Origin: an uncultured Collinsella sp.
GTDB lineage: Bacteria > Actinomycetota > Coriobacteriia > Coriobacteriales > Coriobacteriaceae
DNA length: 63,661 bases
Direction: 5' to 3'
NCBI GenBank assembly: GCA_900541685.1
Contig: UQKM01000014.1
Coordinates: 1 to 63,661, forward strand
The notes under the pieces are model-generated. The model did no database searches. It had not been told where the DNA came from and saw only the letters and a program-made list of their open reading frames with translations. A program made the position numbers and the translations under genes. Below, in pieces: positions 1-11,081 of this stretch. Position 1 is the first letter of the stretch. Each line of letters begins with the position of its first letter.

Positions 1-26
1 GGCCCGTGGGTTATACCCTAAGAGCA

Positions 27-49
27 AACCACCCTTTTTAAGGGTGGTT
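27..49 (-). terminator. Rho-independent terminator of the MBL-fold hydrolase gene
   Basis: An inverted repeat pairs AACCACCCT with AGGGTGGTT around a short T-rich loop. On the minus strand it is followed by TTTGCTCTT. It lies just past the stop of the leftward hydrolase gene. The T-tract is interrupted, so termination strength is uncertain. Confidence 0.6.
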
Positions 50-66
50 CTGATTGTCTTGAGGGG

Positions 67-876
67 CTATTGAATGGTTGTCGGTTGATACTGGCTTGCA
101 GGGCGTATCGAGAGCTTCCGTGGCCCTTGAAGACGGGTGGCAGAACTGCCGAGTTCATCATCGAGACTTGCATCAAGCGCGTTGGCATAGCTTTTGACGG
201 TAAGGCTTGGACGATTATTGTCCTGGCTGATGTGCACGGCGATGAGTTGTTCGGTGCGATCGGTAACAAGTTCGCGCGCGGCTTCGGCGGCCTGGTTGTT
301 GGAGAGGTGCCCCTTTGTGGCCAGGATGCGCTCCTGAAGAAAGCGGGGGTACGCTCCTTCGCGCAACATAGTTACATCGTGGTTACTTTCGAGCGCGAGA
401 ACTCGACAGTCTTTGAGGATGCCTATGGCCTTGCTCGATAACTCTCCGGTGTCGGTGGCAAACCCAATGGAATCATCGAGAGCATTAAATCGATAGCCGA
501 CAGGATTGATGACATCGTGCGATGTTGAGTAGGTTTGCACGTGGATGCCGGCAATGGGGAGCGTGTCGCCGGGGTCAAATTCCTCTACGGGCAGCCGCGT
601 GAGGTTTTCTTTGCATGAAAGGGTGTCCCTGCTGGCAAAGAGGGGACCATGCCAGTGCTTGCACCATACATCGAGCCCCTTGATATGGTCACCATGCTCA
701 TGGGTGATTACAAGAGCGGCGACGTCGTCTGCCGAGAGGCCAAGCTCCGCCATGCGTTTAAGTGTCTCGCGGCGGGACAGGCCGTTGTCGATCATGATGA
801 GCCCCTGAGGTCCCTCGACGAGTGCGCAGTTGCCTTTTGAGCCGCTGCCGAGGATATGAAGGTGCAGGCGAGACAT
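67..876 (-). CDS. MBL-fold metallo-hydrolase (YycJ/WalJ-like)
   Basis: This 269-residue protein has the metallo-beta-lactamase fold. The N-terminus reads LHLHILGSGSKGNC, typical of the YycJ/WalJ branch, and the metal-binding motif THEHGDH lies at residues 58-64. Further conserved points are the TSHD and FATDTG segments and a late HLSNNQAAE motif. Family members are binuclear-metal phosphoesterase or nuclease-like enzymes, and WalJ is linked to cell-wall and replication control in Firmicutes; the substrate here is unknown. I chose the start at 876 because homology begins at MSRLHLHILGSG; the frame stays open to 957 but would run into the divergent tilS. The RBS is weak. The gene diverges from tilS, with a 48-bp shared promoter region. 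Confidence 0.85.
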   Translation of the reverse strand: MSRLHLHILGSGSKGNCALVEGPQGLIMIDNGLSRRETLKRMAELGLSADDVAALVITHEHGDHIKGLDVWCKHWHGPLFASRDTLSCKENLTRLPVEEFDPGDTLPIAGIHVQTYSTSHDVINPVGYRFNALDDSIGFATDTGELSSKAIGILKDCRVLALESNHDVTMLREGAYPRFLQERILATKGHLSNNQAAEAARELVTDRTEQLIAVHISQDNNRPSLTVKSYANALDASLDDELGSSATRLQGPRKLSIRPASQYQPTTIQ

Positions 877-924
877 AAGATTCCAAAGGATACAATGAGT
901 GCGGACGAATAGAGGAGGAAGCGA

Positions 925-2466
925 ATGCCAACGGTATCTCAGCACTATGGACATCATGCCGCGCCGAGGACGGATAAGAGCGCCCTGGCAACGCGGCAGG
1001 CCGCTGCCCCCGTAGTGCTTATGGTATCAGGCGGTGCGGACTCGACGGCGCTGCTCCTTATGGCTTGCACATCAAAGCTGGATATCCAGGACGGGCGCGG
1101 CGTCGCTCCCATTGCGCGCGAGCGATTGCACGTGCTGCATGTAAACCATCATCTGCGCGGGGAGGCATCCGATGGCGACGAGGCCTTTGTACGTGACCTG
1201 TGCGCACAATACGGTTTGCCGCTGTGTGTTGAGCATGCCTATTTTGATGACGAATCGGGCAATATCGAGGCTGCGGCTCGCGAGGTGCGCTATGCCGCGG
1301 CACGGAGATACGTTCGCGAACTTTGTGCCGAATCGGGCGCACCGCGGACGGCGGCTCGTATCTGTACCGCGCATACTTCGTCGGACCGCGCGGAAACATT
1401 TTTGATGAATGCCATTAAAGGGTCGGGTCCCGCGGGTCTATCGAGCATTCCGCGCCGTCGGAACATTGTGGTTCGCCCCTTGCTCGACCTCACGCACGAT
1501 GAACTCGTGAGCTATCTGCAGGTGCACGGTCAGCCATGGCGGGAAGATGAAAGCAACGAGGACGTTTCGTACCTGCGCAACTATGTACGCCATCGGGTGA
1601 TGCCGGTGGTGGCACAGCGCAACGCGAGCGTCTGTAAGACGATTGGCGCCGCTTGCGAAATTCTGGGCGACGAAGACGCCTTTCTTTCCCAGCTTTCGGC
1701 ACAGGCGTTTCGAAGCTGCCTGCGCAAGGAAGCGGCGGGCGCACTTGTGCTCGATGCGCGCCGTCTTGCCGCCGCTGAGGTTGTGATTGCACGGCGTATC
1801 GTGCGATTGGCGATTAAGCGCATCGATCCCGACGCGCGACCGGAGATGCGGCACGTGGAGCGCGTGCTCGCCTGCGTCGCTGCGGGCTCGGGCTCGGTTA
1901 CGCTTCCTGCGGGAATTGATGCCCGTGTGGAGTTTGGCACGCTGGCGTTCAAGGCCCCGGCGGCGCGCGAGGGTTTAGTGGCCGATTGGATCTCCGTTCC
2001 CGGTCGTCTGCCGCTGGGGGCGGGGCATATGCTGACAGCGGAGCCGATGGCTGTGGAGCCGGGGTGCGATATCGTGCACCGTGCCCGCGAGCTTGCTGCT
2101 GCCGGAAAGGTTGCGGCCTTGGTGGATGCGGCGGCCCTGGGGTTTGCCGACCGCGATAGCGAGCGGATGTTAGCCGGCTCGCGCGGGGAGATTCCCACCG
2201 AGGCACGATCGGCGCGCCTGTGGGTGGATAGCCCTGTGCCGGGAGACGTGATGTGCCCGTTGGGGATGAACGGCCGAAGCAAGAAAGTGTCAGACCTGTT
2301 AAACGAGGCGCGCATTCCTGTTTCAGACCGCTCTGGCGTACCCGTGGTAAGAACGGCTCCGGGAGGTGCCGTAGTATGGGTCGCGGGCGTTCGCGCGGAC
2401 GAGCGTTTTAAATGCACGGCCGCAACGCGCGTGGCATATCTGCTTCGTGTGGTCGATGCGGAATAG
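925..2466 (+). CDS. tilS: tRNA(Ile)-lysidine synthase TilS
   Basis: TilS modifies C34 of the CAU-anticodon tRNA-Ile to lysidine using ATP and lysine, so that it reads AUA. The 513-residue protein has the PP-loop ATP pyrophosphatase motif SGGADS at residues 35-40. This is followed by HVNHHLRG and AHTSSDRAETFLMN, both typical of the TilS N-terminal catalytic domain, and then by the substrate-binding and C-terminal TilS domains. An RBS (gaggagg) precedes the ATG. It is followed by hpt and ftsH, an order seen in many Gram-positive genomes. The enzyme acts in the cytoplasm and is normally essential. Confidence 0.95.
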   Translation: MPTVSQHYGHHAAPRTDKSALATRQAAAPVVLMVSGGADSTALLLMACTSKLDIQDGRGVAPIARERLHVLHVNHHLRGEASDGDEAFVRDLCAQYGLPLCVEHAYFDDESGNIEAAAREVRYAAARRYVRELCAESGAPRTAARICTAHTSSDRAETFLMNAIKGSGPAGLSSIPRRRNIVVRPLLDLTHDELVSYLQVHGQPWREDESNEDVSYLRNYVRHRVMPVVAQRNASVCKTIGAACEILGDEDAFLSQLSAQAFRSCLRKEAAGALVLDARRLAAAEVVIARRIVRLAIKRIDPDARPEMRHVERVLACVAAGSGSVTLPAGIDARVEFGTLAFKAPAAREGLVADWISVPGRLPLGAGHMLTAEPMAVEPGCDIVHRARELAAAGKVAALVDAAALGFADRDSERMLAGSRGEIPTEARSARLWVDSPVPGDVMCPLGMNGRSKKVSDLLNEARIPVSDRSGVPVVRTAPGGAVVWVAGVRADERFKCTAATRVAYLLRVVDAE

Positions 2467-2613
2467 CGCTTCGCGCCAGCTATTCTGTGCGACGTTGACG
2501 GTATTCCCGCGCTGATGGCGCACGTGCTGGTAAATATACCCCGTGCGCTGCTAGAATGTGTAGTTCGCGTCCATGCGGCGGTGCGTGGGCGATAAGCACA
2601 AGAAAGGGTTGTC

Positions 2614-3162
2614 ATGGCTTCTCAACATCCGGATATCGAGAAGGTTCTGTTTACGCAGGAGGATATCGACGGTATCGTCTCTCGCCTAGGCGAGCAGATT
2701 ACTCGCGACTACGCGGGTAAGGATCTGGTGCTGATTGCGGTCCTGCGCGGCGCCGTGGTCTTTATGGGCGACCTGATGCGCAAGATCGAGCTGCCGACCA
2801 ACATCGATTTCATGGCTGTTTCGAGCTATGGCGACGGTGTGAAGTCCTCGGGCATCGTGCGTATCATTAAGGACCTGGATATCGACATCCGCGGTCGCGA
2901 CGTGCTGATCGTTGAGGACATTCTGGACTCGGGCCTGACGCTCAAGTATCTGATGAAGAACCTCGAGAGCCGCAAGCCCGCCTCGCTGGAGGTTGCCGCC
3001 TTCCTGTGGAAGGACGTTGAGGACCGTACCTCGGCCGTCACGCCCAAGTATGTTGGAACCCATTGCCCCGATGCCTTTGTGGTGGGCTACGGCCTCGACT
3101 ATGCCGAGCGCTATCGTAACCTTCCGTATCTGGGCATTTTGAAACCGGAGGTTTATTCGTAA
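2614..3162 (+). CDS. hpt: Hypoxanthine phosphoribosyltransferase
   Basis: This purine salvage enzyme converts hypoxanthine or guanine plus PRPP to IMP or GMP. It has 182 residues, the normal family length. The PRPP-binding signature VLIVEDILDSGLTL lies near residues 95-108, and the C-terminal VVGYGLDYAERYRNLPY is the conserved closing motif of bacterial HPRTs. An AAAGGG RBS precedes the ATG. It stops one base before the ftsH start, which indicates co-transcription and probable translational coupling. In other bacteria Hpt can interact with FtsH or TilS, but nothing in this sequence tests that. Confidence 0.95.
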   Translation: MASQHPDIEKVLFTQEDIDGIVSRLGEQITRDYAGKDLVLIAVLRGAVVFMGDLMRKIELPTNIDFMAVSSYGDGVKSSGIVRIIKDLDIDIRGRDVLIVEDILDSGLTLKYLMKNLESRKPASLEVAAFLWKDVEDRTSAVTPKYVGTHCPDAFVVGYGLDYAERYRNLPYLGILKPEVYS

Positions 3163-3163
3163 G

Positions 3164-5293
<2,130 letters not shown>

Positions 5294-5304
5294 TTCTTGT
5301 AGCG

Positions 5305-5341
5305 AAAGCCTCTGCGGGGAAACCTGTGGAGGCTTTTTCTT
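5305..5341 (+). terminator. Rho-independent terminator after ftsH
   Basis: The stem pairs AAAGCCTC with GAGGCTTT and is followed by a T-rich run (TTTTTCTTTT). It lies 12 bases past the ftsH stop and closes the tilS-hpt-ftsH cluster. Confidence 0.85.
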
Positions 5342-5351
5342 TTGAGCGATA

Positions 5352-5413
5352 TGTTGATTGGGGACAGACTTAAATGAGCGTTTTCACGCATTTAAGTCTG
5401 TCCCCAATCAACA
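5352..5413. repeat. Perfect 25-bp-arm palindrome of the GGGGACAG type
   Basis: Two perfect 25-base arms (5352-5376 and 5389-5413) flank a 12-base loop. The arm core is GGGGACAGACTTAAATG. It lies between the ftsH terminator and the aminotransferase gene. The GGGGACAG core recurs in unrelated palindromes elsewhere in the window, which suggests a family of REP-like dispersed elements. Confidence 0.8.
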
Positions 5414-5469
5414 TTGTGGCGCTCTAGTTGGCTAAAGCGTACAATAGCGCCTATGCGAAAGGGGAACAG

Positions 5470-6654
5470 ATGATCAACGAAACTATGTATGCTCGCGGTG
5501 CGGAAAGCTCCATCATCCGCGAGATCTTTAGCTATGGTCTTGAGCGCAAGGCGCAGATCGGTGCGGAGAACGTATTCGATTTTTCGCTGGGCAACCCGAG
5601 TGTTCCGGCGCCAGCTGCCGTGGCGGAGTCCATTAAGAAGGCCTTGGGGCTGCCGAGCGACCAGTTGCACGGCTACACCCCCGCTCCGGGCCTGCCGCAA
5701 TGTCGAGCAGCCGTCGCCGAATCGCTCAACCGCCGCTTTGGAACGAACTATGAGGGTAAGGACGTCTTTATGACGGTGGGTGCCGCGGCTTCGCTCACCT
5801 GCACGCTCAACGCCGTTACGAACCCGGGCGACGAGGTTATTGTTATCGCCCCATACTTTCCGGAGTATCGCGTGTGGATTGAGAAGGCCGGCTGCACGTG
5901 TGTTGAGACGCTCGCCGATGAAGACACGTTCCTGCTGAGCGTGGACAACGTGTTCAAGGCGATCACCGACAAGACGGCAGCCGTCATTATCGACTCGCCC
6001 AACAACCCGACCGGTGCCGTATATACGCGCAACACGCTGACGCGACTGGCCAATGTTCTGCGCGAGGCCAACGCTCAGCGCGATCCCGAGAACCCGATTA
6101 TGCTCATCTCGGATGAGCCGTACCGCGAGATCGTGTACGGTGCCGAGGTGCCTTGGGTGCCCTCGATCTACGAGCACACCATCGTCTGCTACTCGTATTC
6201 CAAGTCGCTGTCGCTGCCGGGCGAGCGCGTGGGCTGGATTTTGGTTCCCAACACCAACCCGCAGGCGGCGCGTCTAATGCCCGCCGTTGCCGGTGCCGCC
6301 CGTACGCTGGGCTTCGTGTGCGCGCCGGCGCTCTTTCAGCGCGTAATTATCGACTGCATCGATGAGCCGAGTGACGTTGAGGCCTATGCACGCAACCGCA
6401 CCGCGCTTACCGACGCACTAGCGGAGTACGGCTACACCTATGTTGAGCCGGATGGCGCGTTCTACCTATGGGTGAAAGCGTTGGAGCCCGATGCGAATGC
6501 GTTTTGCGAGCGCGCAAAGAAGTATGAGTTGCTTGCGGTTCCCTCGGACAGCTTTGGTATGCCGGGTTGGTTCCGCCTGGGCTATTGCGTGAGCTACGAA
6601 ACGATTGTCAATTCGCTACCCGCTTGGAAACAGTTGGCGGACGAGTATCGTTAA
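5470..6654 (+). CDS. Pyridoxal phosphate-dependent aminotransferase (class I/II)
   Basis: A 394-residue fold-type I aminotransferase of the aspartate/aromatic aminotransferase superfamily. The visible signatures are SLGNPSVPAP near the N-terminus, the SPNNPTGAVY loop, the SDEPYREIVY segment with the PLP-ring Asp, and the Schiff-base lysine in SYSKSLSLPGERVGW. The ATG at 5470 is chosen because it is preceded by GAAAGGGG; an upstream in-frame TTG at 5428 lacks an RBS. Substrate specificity cannot be read from the sequence. It appears monocistronic or loosely linked to the downstream PHP gene. Confidence 0.9.
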   Translation: MINETMYARGAESSIIREIFSYGLERKAQIGAENVFDFSLGNPSVPAPAAVAESIKKALGLPSDQLHGYTPAPGLPQCRAAVAESLNRRFGTNYEGKDVFMTVGAAASLTCTLNAVTNPGDEVIVIAPYFPEYRVWIEKAGCTCVETLADEDTFLLSVDNVFKAITDKTAAVIIDSPNNPTGAVYTRNTLTRLANVLREANAQRDPENPIMLISDEPYREIVYGAEVPWVPSIYEHTIVCYSYSKSLSLPGERVGWILVPNTNPQAARLMPAVAGAARTLGFVCAPALFQRVIIDCIDEPSDVEAYARNRTALTDALAEYGYTYVEPDGAFYLWVKALEPDANAFCERAKKYELLAVPSDSFGMPGWFRLGYCVSYETIVNSLPAWKQLADEYR

Positions 6655-6819
6655 AAGTAAAGCGCTCTGCCTACAATGTTTTACGTGAAACGGGGTTTGG
6701 TGTTAAGCCGGACCCCGTTGTCATGGACGTTGTGTCTTTGGGATGGAGTGGTTTTACGACTATCGAAGGCTATGCGTACAATGAATATAAGCGACGGCCG
6801 TGCCAGATAAGGAGACCTG

Positions 6820-7641
6820 ATGCCCTACCTGCTTTCTTGTGACATTCATACCCATACGATGTTCTCTGCGCATGCATATTCGACCATTGAGGAGAATGTG
6901 TACTGGGCGGCAGAGCGTGGTCTGCAGGTACTCGGATCTGCCGACCATCTGAGCTCTATGGTTACGGCTTGCCCCAATGACCTGCGCAGTTACCAGTTCT
7001 TTATCAACCAGGATATCTGGCCGCGCATTTGGAGCGGCGTGCTGGTGCTGCGTGGTGCCGAGGCCGATATCGTTTCGCTGGACGGAAGCCTGTTTGGCGA
7101 GGACACTCCTGTCACGCTCGATATCGCCGGCGATTCGTACAGCCGTCAGCATTCACTGTTCGATTTGGTTACGCGTAATTTGGATTATTTGGTTGCAAGC
7201 GTGCATAATCCGCAGATTGCTGAGGGCGCGACGCTGGCCCAGGCGACCGAGATGTATATCAACGCCTTGGAACACCCCAAGGTGTTCATGCTGGGCCACA
7301 CGGGTCGCTCGGGCGTGCCGTTCGATATCGACGAGGTGCTGTTGGCGGCTAAGGCCAAGCACAAGATCATCGAGATCAACAACCATAGTCTTGAGCATGG
7401 TACCGATGCCGAGCATTGGGGCGCTTGCCGCAAGATTGCCGAGCGCTGCGCCGAACTGGGCGTGGGGATTGGCGTCTCGACCGACGCGCACATTGGTATG
7501 GCAATTGGCAAGCTCGACCAGGCGCGCAAGATGCTCGATGAGATTCACTTCCCGCTGGACCTGATCGTGACGCGCGATCGCGAGACGCTGCTGCGCGAGA
7601 TGGCGGCAGCCGGCGTGTGTGACCTGCGCAAGAGCATGTAA
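6820..7641 (+). CDS. PHP-domain phosphoesterase (YcdX-like)
   Basis: This 273-residue protein has the PHP domain of polymerase- and histidinol-phosphatase-type metal phosphoesterases. The metal-binding motifs are DIHTHTMFSAHAYS at residues 8-21, GSADHLS near residue 45, a mid-protein SVHN and a C-terminal STDAHIG. This layout matches stand-alone PHP phosphatases such as YcdX, which bind three metals. The physiological substrate is unknown. An AAGGAG RBS precedes the ATG, and a large terminator follows the stop. Confidence 0.85.
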   Translation: MPYLLSCDIHTHTMFSAHAYSTIEENVYWAAERGLQVLGSADHLSSMVTACPNDLRSYQFFINQDIWPRIWSGVLVLRGAEADIVSLDGSLFGEDTPVTLDIAGDSYSRQHSLFDLVTRNLDYLVASVHNPQIAEGATLAQATEMYINALEHPKVFMLGHTGRSGVPFDIDEVLLAAKAKHKIIEINNHSLEHGTDAEHWGACRKIAERCAELGVGIGVSTDAHIGMAIGKLDQARKMLDEIHFPLDLIVTRDRETLLREMAAAGVCDLRKSM

Positions 7642-7653
7642 CGGGCTCATCTG

Positions 7654-7699
7654 CCCAACGAGAGGGGGCGGTCCAGACGGGCCGCCCCCTCTCGTTGGG
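7654..7699. terminator. Strong hairpin terminator between convergent genes
   Basis: A perfect 18-bp stem (7654-7671 with 7682-7699; core GAGAGGGGGCGG) and a 10-base loop lie between the PHP gene and the convergent methyltransferase. There is no long T-run on either side, but the stability suggests a bidirectional transcription stop. Confidence 0.7.
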
Positions 7700-7742
7700 C
7701 CGGTAGATTTTAAGGCATGTCCCAAAAATCTACTGGGGTGGG

Positions 7743-9191
7743 TTAGCGGCGCTCGAGGATCGCTACGGTTTCGGTGTGGTCGGTATGGGGGAACATGTCG
7801 ACCGGCGTGATCTTGAGCAGGCGATAGCCTCCGTCGAGGAGCTGGTGCAGGTCACGCTCTTGGGTCACGGGGTTGCAGCTGATATAGGTGATGCGGCGCG
7901 GCTTGAGTGCGCAGGCGGCTTCGAGGAACTCGGGGGTGGAGCCGGCGCGCGGCGGGTCGATGGAAAGGACGTCGACGCGTTCGTTGTTGTCGGCGGCATC
8001 GAGGATGTAGTCGGTGGCATCGTCGGCCATAAACCAGGCGCTGCGGGTAAGGCCGTTGAGCTCGGCATTGCGACGTGCGTCGGCAATGCCCGCCGGGTTG
8101 CGCTCCACGCCGAGCAGCATAATGCCGACGCCCCTGTCCTGGGCATCCTTCGCGGCGCACAGACCGATGGTGCCGCTGCCGCAGTAGGCATCCATAAGCA
8201 CATCGCCCTGGCGCAGGTCCATGCCTTCGATGGCGAGCCGGTAGAGCAGTTCGGTCTGCTGCGGGTTGGTCTGGTAGAACGCGGTGGGGGAGATGTCGAA
8301 CTCGCAGCCGAGCAGCTGGTCGCGCATGCACTCGGCGCCAGAGACGATACGAGTCTCCTCACCCAAGATGGCGTTACCGGGACGGCCATTGATATTTTGG
8401 GCAACGGTGACGATATGCGGATCGAGTGCCGCGACGGCCTCAAAGAACTCCTGTGCATGCGGTAAGTCACGCTGGGCGGTCACGAGCGTAACCATGACCT
8501 GGTCGGTACGCCAGCCGCAGCGGACGACGGCATAGCGAAGCAAACCAAGATGCTTGTCCTCATTAAAGGCGGGAATATGCAGCCGCTCAGCTTCGCGCGC
8601 GATGCCGTTGAGAATCTGACGGGCACCTGGCGCCTCGACAGGACACTCGGGTACGGCAACGATCTTGTGCGTGCCACGCTCAAAGAAACCGCAACGGACA
8701 GCGCCCTCCTTACCGGGAGCAAAGGGAGTGGCAGCCTTATGACGAAAGCCACGCGGCGCAGGATATTTACCCGGGTCGCCCAGGGTAACACCCATACCGC
8801 GAATGGGATCAACGGCAATACCCTCGCGCTCGCAGAGCTCAGCAAACAGCTCTTCCATAGCAGCCTGCTTGCCCGCCAACTGCTTCTTATAAGGACGATT
8901 GAGTGCCGTGCACCCACCACAAGCCCGCATGATGGAACAGGGCGACTTGGGATCCACGGCCTTTCGCGCAGGCGAAACCGAATCTTTATGTGGGCGCTTG
9001 GTGCGAGTCTGAGATGCCTTGTCCTCGCTCCGACGAGAGCCGGGACGCTTGGCCTTAGTCTTGCCCTTAGCCGACTTGCTTTTTGCAGCTTTAGAAGACT
9101 TGGATTTCGTAGAGGATTTCTCCTCTTTTGACCCCTCAGCCGCTTCCACCAAAGCACGACGAGCCCTACGCTCCGCACGAGATTCTGCCAT
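7743..9191 (-). CDS. 23S rRNA (uracil-5-)-methyltransferase, RlmD/RumA family
   Basis: A SAM-dependent class I RNA methyltransferase of the TrmA/RumA family, 482 residues from the start at 9191 (RBS GGAG). The first roughly 80 residues form a Lys/Ser/Ala-rich basic tail, probably an RNA-binding extension. An iron-sulfur motif CSIMRACGGC (C-x5-C-x2-C) follows. The SAM-binding fold has DAYCGSGTIGL, and the catalytic end has IDPPRAG followed by the nucleophile motif SCNPVT. The family forms m5U in 23S rRNA; the exact position cannot be decided. The frame is open upstream to 9419 but overlaps a palindromic element, so a longer start is unlikely. Confidence 0.88.
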   Translation of the reverse strand: MAESRAERRARRALVEAAEGSKEEKSSTKSKSSKAAKSKSAKGKTKAKRPGSRRSEDKASQTRTKRPHKDSVSPARKAVDPKSPCSIMRACGGCTALNRPYKKQLAGKQAAMEELFAELCEREGIAVDPIRGMGVTLGDPGKYPAPRGFRHKAATPFAPGKEGAVRCGFFERGTHKIVAVPECPVEAPGARQILNGIAREAERLHIPAFNEDKHLGLLRYAVVRCGWRTDQVMVTLVTAQRDLPHAQEFFEAVAALDPHIVTVAQNINGRPGNAILGEETRIVSGAECMRDQLLGCEFDISPTAFYQTNPQQTELLYRLAIEGMDLRQGDVLMDAYCGSGTIGLCAAKDAQDRGVGIMLLGVERNPAGIADARRNAELNGLTRSAWFMADDATDYILDAADNNERVDVLSIDPPRAGSTPEFLEAACALKPRRITYISCNPVTQERDLHQLLDGGYRLLKITPVDMFPHTDHTETVAILERR

Positions 9192-9298
9192 CAATAACTC
9201 CACTAATTCATGAATTAAAGCTGCAAGTATTGTACCGTGCCAAGCCAGCAGACGATATGCAAGCGGTTTATTCGTGTCAGTGATAAGCCCAACGACGG

Positions 9299-9437
9299 TT
9301 GCCCGCCGCGTGAGGGGTGTGGGGGTTAAGTTTATCGCGAGTTCCGCACGAACAGGAGGCCACTTAATGTGGCCTCCGTCGTGAGCAGGACTGTAGAGCA
9401 GGAAACTTAACCCCCACACCCCTCACGCGGCGGGCAA
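9299..9437. repeat. 139-bp element with perfect 35-bp terminal inverted repeats
   Basis: Bases 9299-9333 and 9403-9437 are perfect inverted copies of each other (core TGAGGGGTGTGGGGGTTAAG). The interior carries a second palindrome, GAGGCCACTTAATGTGGCCTC. The interior, read on the minus strand, matches the last 70 bases of the window closely. This explains most of the roughly 340-bp gap upstream of the ABC importer; the remaining bases contain its promoter. No coding potential is seen. Confidence 0.85.
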
Positions 9438-9444
9438 ATTCGCC

Positions 9445-9473
9445 TTGTGCTCTATCACGCTAAAGTGTATGAT
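9445..9473 (+). promoter_or_regulatory. Sigma70-type promoter of the amino-acid ABC importer
   Basis: TTGTGC (-35) and TATGAT (-10) are separated by 17 bases. The predicted transcription start is near 9480, about 50 bases before the first gene. Confidence 0.6.
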
Positions 9474-9492
9474 TCTGAACGTTACATGACTC

Positions 9493-9510
9493 ACTTTACT
9501 TAACTAAAGT
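9493..9510. promoter_or_regulatory. Candidate operator dyad ACTTTACTTAACTAAAGT
   Basis: An 18-bp near-palindrome lies just downstream of the predicted transcription start of the amino-acid importer, a typical repressor position. A 15/18 match occurs upstream of ilvE at 33146-33163. The binding protein is not identified. Confidence 0.45.
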
Positions 9511-9529
9511 GCCACCAAGGGGGAATACC

Positions 9530-10390
9530 ATGAATACCGATATGTCTCGTCGTCAGTTTGTTGGTCTAGCCGGCTCGTTTGCCACGGTGCTTGGCCTTGG
9601 TCTTGTCGGCTGCGGCGGTGGTGCCGGCAAGGGCTCCGCTGCTGGCTCTGCCGCGGCCAAGGATACGAAGGGCGCCGCGGAGTCCAAGAAGCTCGTGGTG
9701 GGCTTTGATAAGTCCTATCCTCCGTACGGCTTTGTGGGCGACGATGGCAAGTACACCGGCTTTGACCTCGACCTTGCCAAGGCCGTTGCCGATAAGCAAG
9801 GCTGGGAGGTCAAATACGAGGCTATCGACTGGGATGCCAAGGACACGCTGCTCAACTCGGGTGCCATCAACTGCATCTGGAACGGCTTTACCATGGAGGG
9901 CCGCGAGGGCGACTACACGTTCTCCGAGTCTTACATGCTCAACGAGCAGGTGCTCGTGGTCAAGAAGGACGCGGGTATCAAGAGCTGGGACGATCTTGCC
10001 GGCAAGACCGTGATTACCCAGACTGATTCCGCCGCACAGGACGTGCTCGAGGGCGACCAGAAGGATCTGGCCGCGACGTTTGCCACGCTCGATACCATCG
10101 GTGAGTACAACACGGCGTTTATGCAGCTCGAGAGTGGTGCAGTCGATGCCGTTGTCTGTGACCTCTCGATCGCTCAGTATCAGCTTGCCGCCAAGCCTGA
10201 TGCCTATACGCAGCTCGACAAGCCGTTGTCCAGCGAGCACTACGCCGTTGGCTTTAAGAAGGGCGACACCAAGTCCGCCGATGCCGTGACCGAGTCGCTC
10301 AAGGCGCTCTATGAGGACGGCACGGTCAAGGACCTGTGCGATAAATATGCAGATTACGGTCTTTCCTTCGACAACTGGGTTTTGAAATAA
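9530..10390 (+). CDS. Amino-acid ABC transporter substrate-binding lipoprotein
   Basis: A 286-residue solute-binding protein of the polar amino-acid family (SBP_bac_3). The N-terminus has a twin-arginine-like SRRQFVGL, a hydrophobic stretch and a lipobox ending LVGC, so it is probably a membrane-tethered lipoprotein, possibly Tat-exported. The mature part has the family pattern LVVGFDKSYPPYGF, FDLDLAKAV and KTVITQTDSAAQ. Start 9530 follows AAGGGGGA. Its stop codon overlaps the ATG of the permease gene, showing tight operon coupling. The ligand, likely a polar amino acid or cystine, cannot be determined. Confidence 0.92.
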   Translation: MNTDMSRRQFVGLAGSFATVLGLGLVGCGGGAGKGSAAGSAAAKDTKGAAESKKLVVGFDKSYPPYGFVGDDGKYTGFDLDLAKAVADKQGWEVKYEAIDWDAKDTLLNSGAINCIWNGFTMEGREGDYTFSESYMLNEQVLVVKKDAGIKSWDDLAGKTVITQTDSAAQDVLEGDQKDLAATFATLDTIGEYNTAFMQLESGAVDAVVCDLSIAQYQLAAKPDAYTQLDKPLSSEHYAVGFKKGDTKSADAVTESLKALYEDGTVKDLCDKYADYGLSFDNWVLK

Positions 10391-11043
10391 TGTCTATTCA
10401 GGTCATGATGCAGATGCTTGGCCAGGGCTTCTTGGTCAGTTTGCAGCTGTTTGTGCTGACGCTGCTCGGATCGATTCCGTTGGGAATCCCCGTGGCGTTT
10501 ATGCGTATGAGTAAGATCGCGCCGCTTCGCTGGATTGCGCGCATCTACATTTCGGTCATGCGTGGCACGCCGCTCATGCTGCAGATGTTTGCCATCTACT
10601 TTGCCCCGTACTACGTGTTTGGCATTTCGCTCACGCCCGATTCCAAGTGGACGGCGTGCGTTGTGGCATTCATCATCAACTACGCCGGCTACTTTGCCGA
10701 GATCTATCGCTCGGGCCTGCAGTCCATTCCGCGCGGTCAATACGAGGCTGCCGAGGTGCTGGGCTACTCGCGCATGCAGACGTTTCTGTATATCGTGATG
10801 CCGCAGGTCGCCAAGCGCATTTTGCCGGCGATGGGCAACGAGATCATCACACTGGTCAAGGACACGTCGCTGGCGTTCGCCATCGGCGTGGGCGAGATGT
10901 TCTCGACGGCCAAGGCGCTGGTCGCCTCGCAGGTGAGCATGGTGCCGTTTGCGATCGCGGCGCTGATCTACTGGGTCTTTAACTTTGTGGTCGAGATGCT
11001 GCTGGGCGCTGCCGAAAAGCGACTTGACTACTACCACGACTAG
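10390..11043 (+). CDS. Amino-acid ABC transporter permease
   Basis: This 217-residue integral membrane protein is a His/Glu/Gln/Arg-type ABC permease. It shows several hydrophobic helices and the cytoplasmic EAA loop (YEAAEVLGYSRMQTF followed by IVMPQ) that docks to the ATPase. MRGTPLMLQMF and NYAGYFAEIYRSG are typical family motifs. It presumably forms a homodimer, as only one permease gene is present. It starts on the last base of the preceding gene and is followed 38 bases later by the ATPase. Confidence 0.93.
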   Translation: MSIQVMMQMLGQGFLVSLQLFVLTLLGSIPLGIPVAFMRMSKIAPLRWIARIYISVMRGTPLMLQMFAIYFAPYYVFGISLTPDSKWTACVVAFIINYAGYFAEIYRSGLQSIPRGQYEAAEVLGYSRMQTFLYIVMPQVAKRILPAMGNEIITLVKDTSLAFAIGVGEMFSTAKALVASQVSMVPFAIAALIYWVFNFVVEMLLGAAEKRLDYYHD

Positions 11044-11081
11044 CCTGTTCCGTCGTGCTTTTCAAACACATGGAGGTTCCC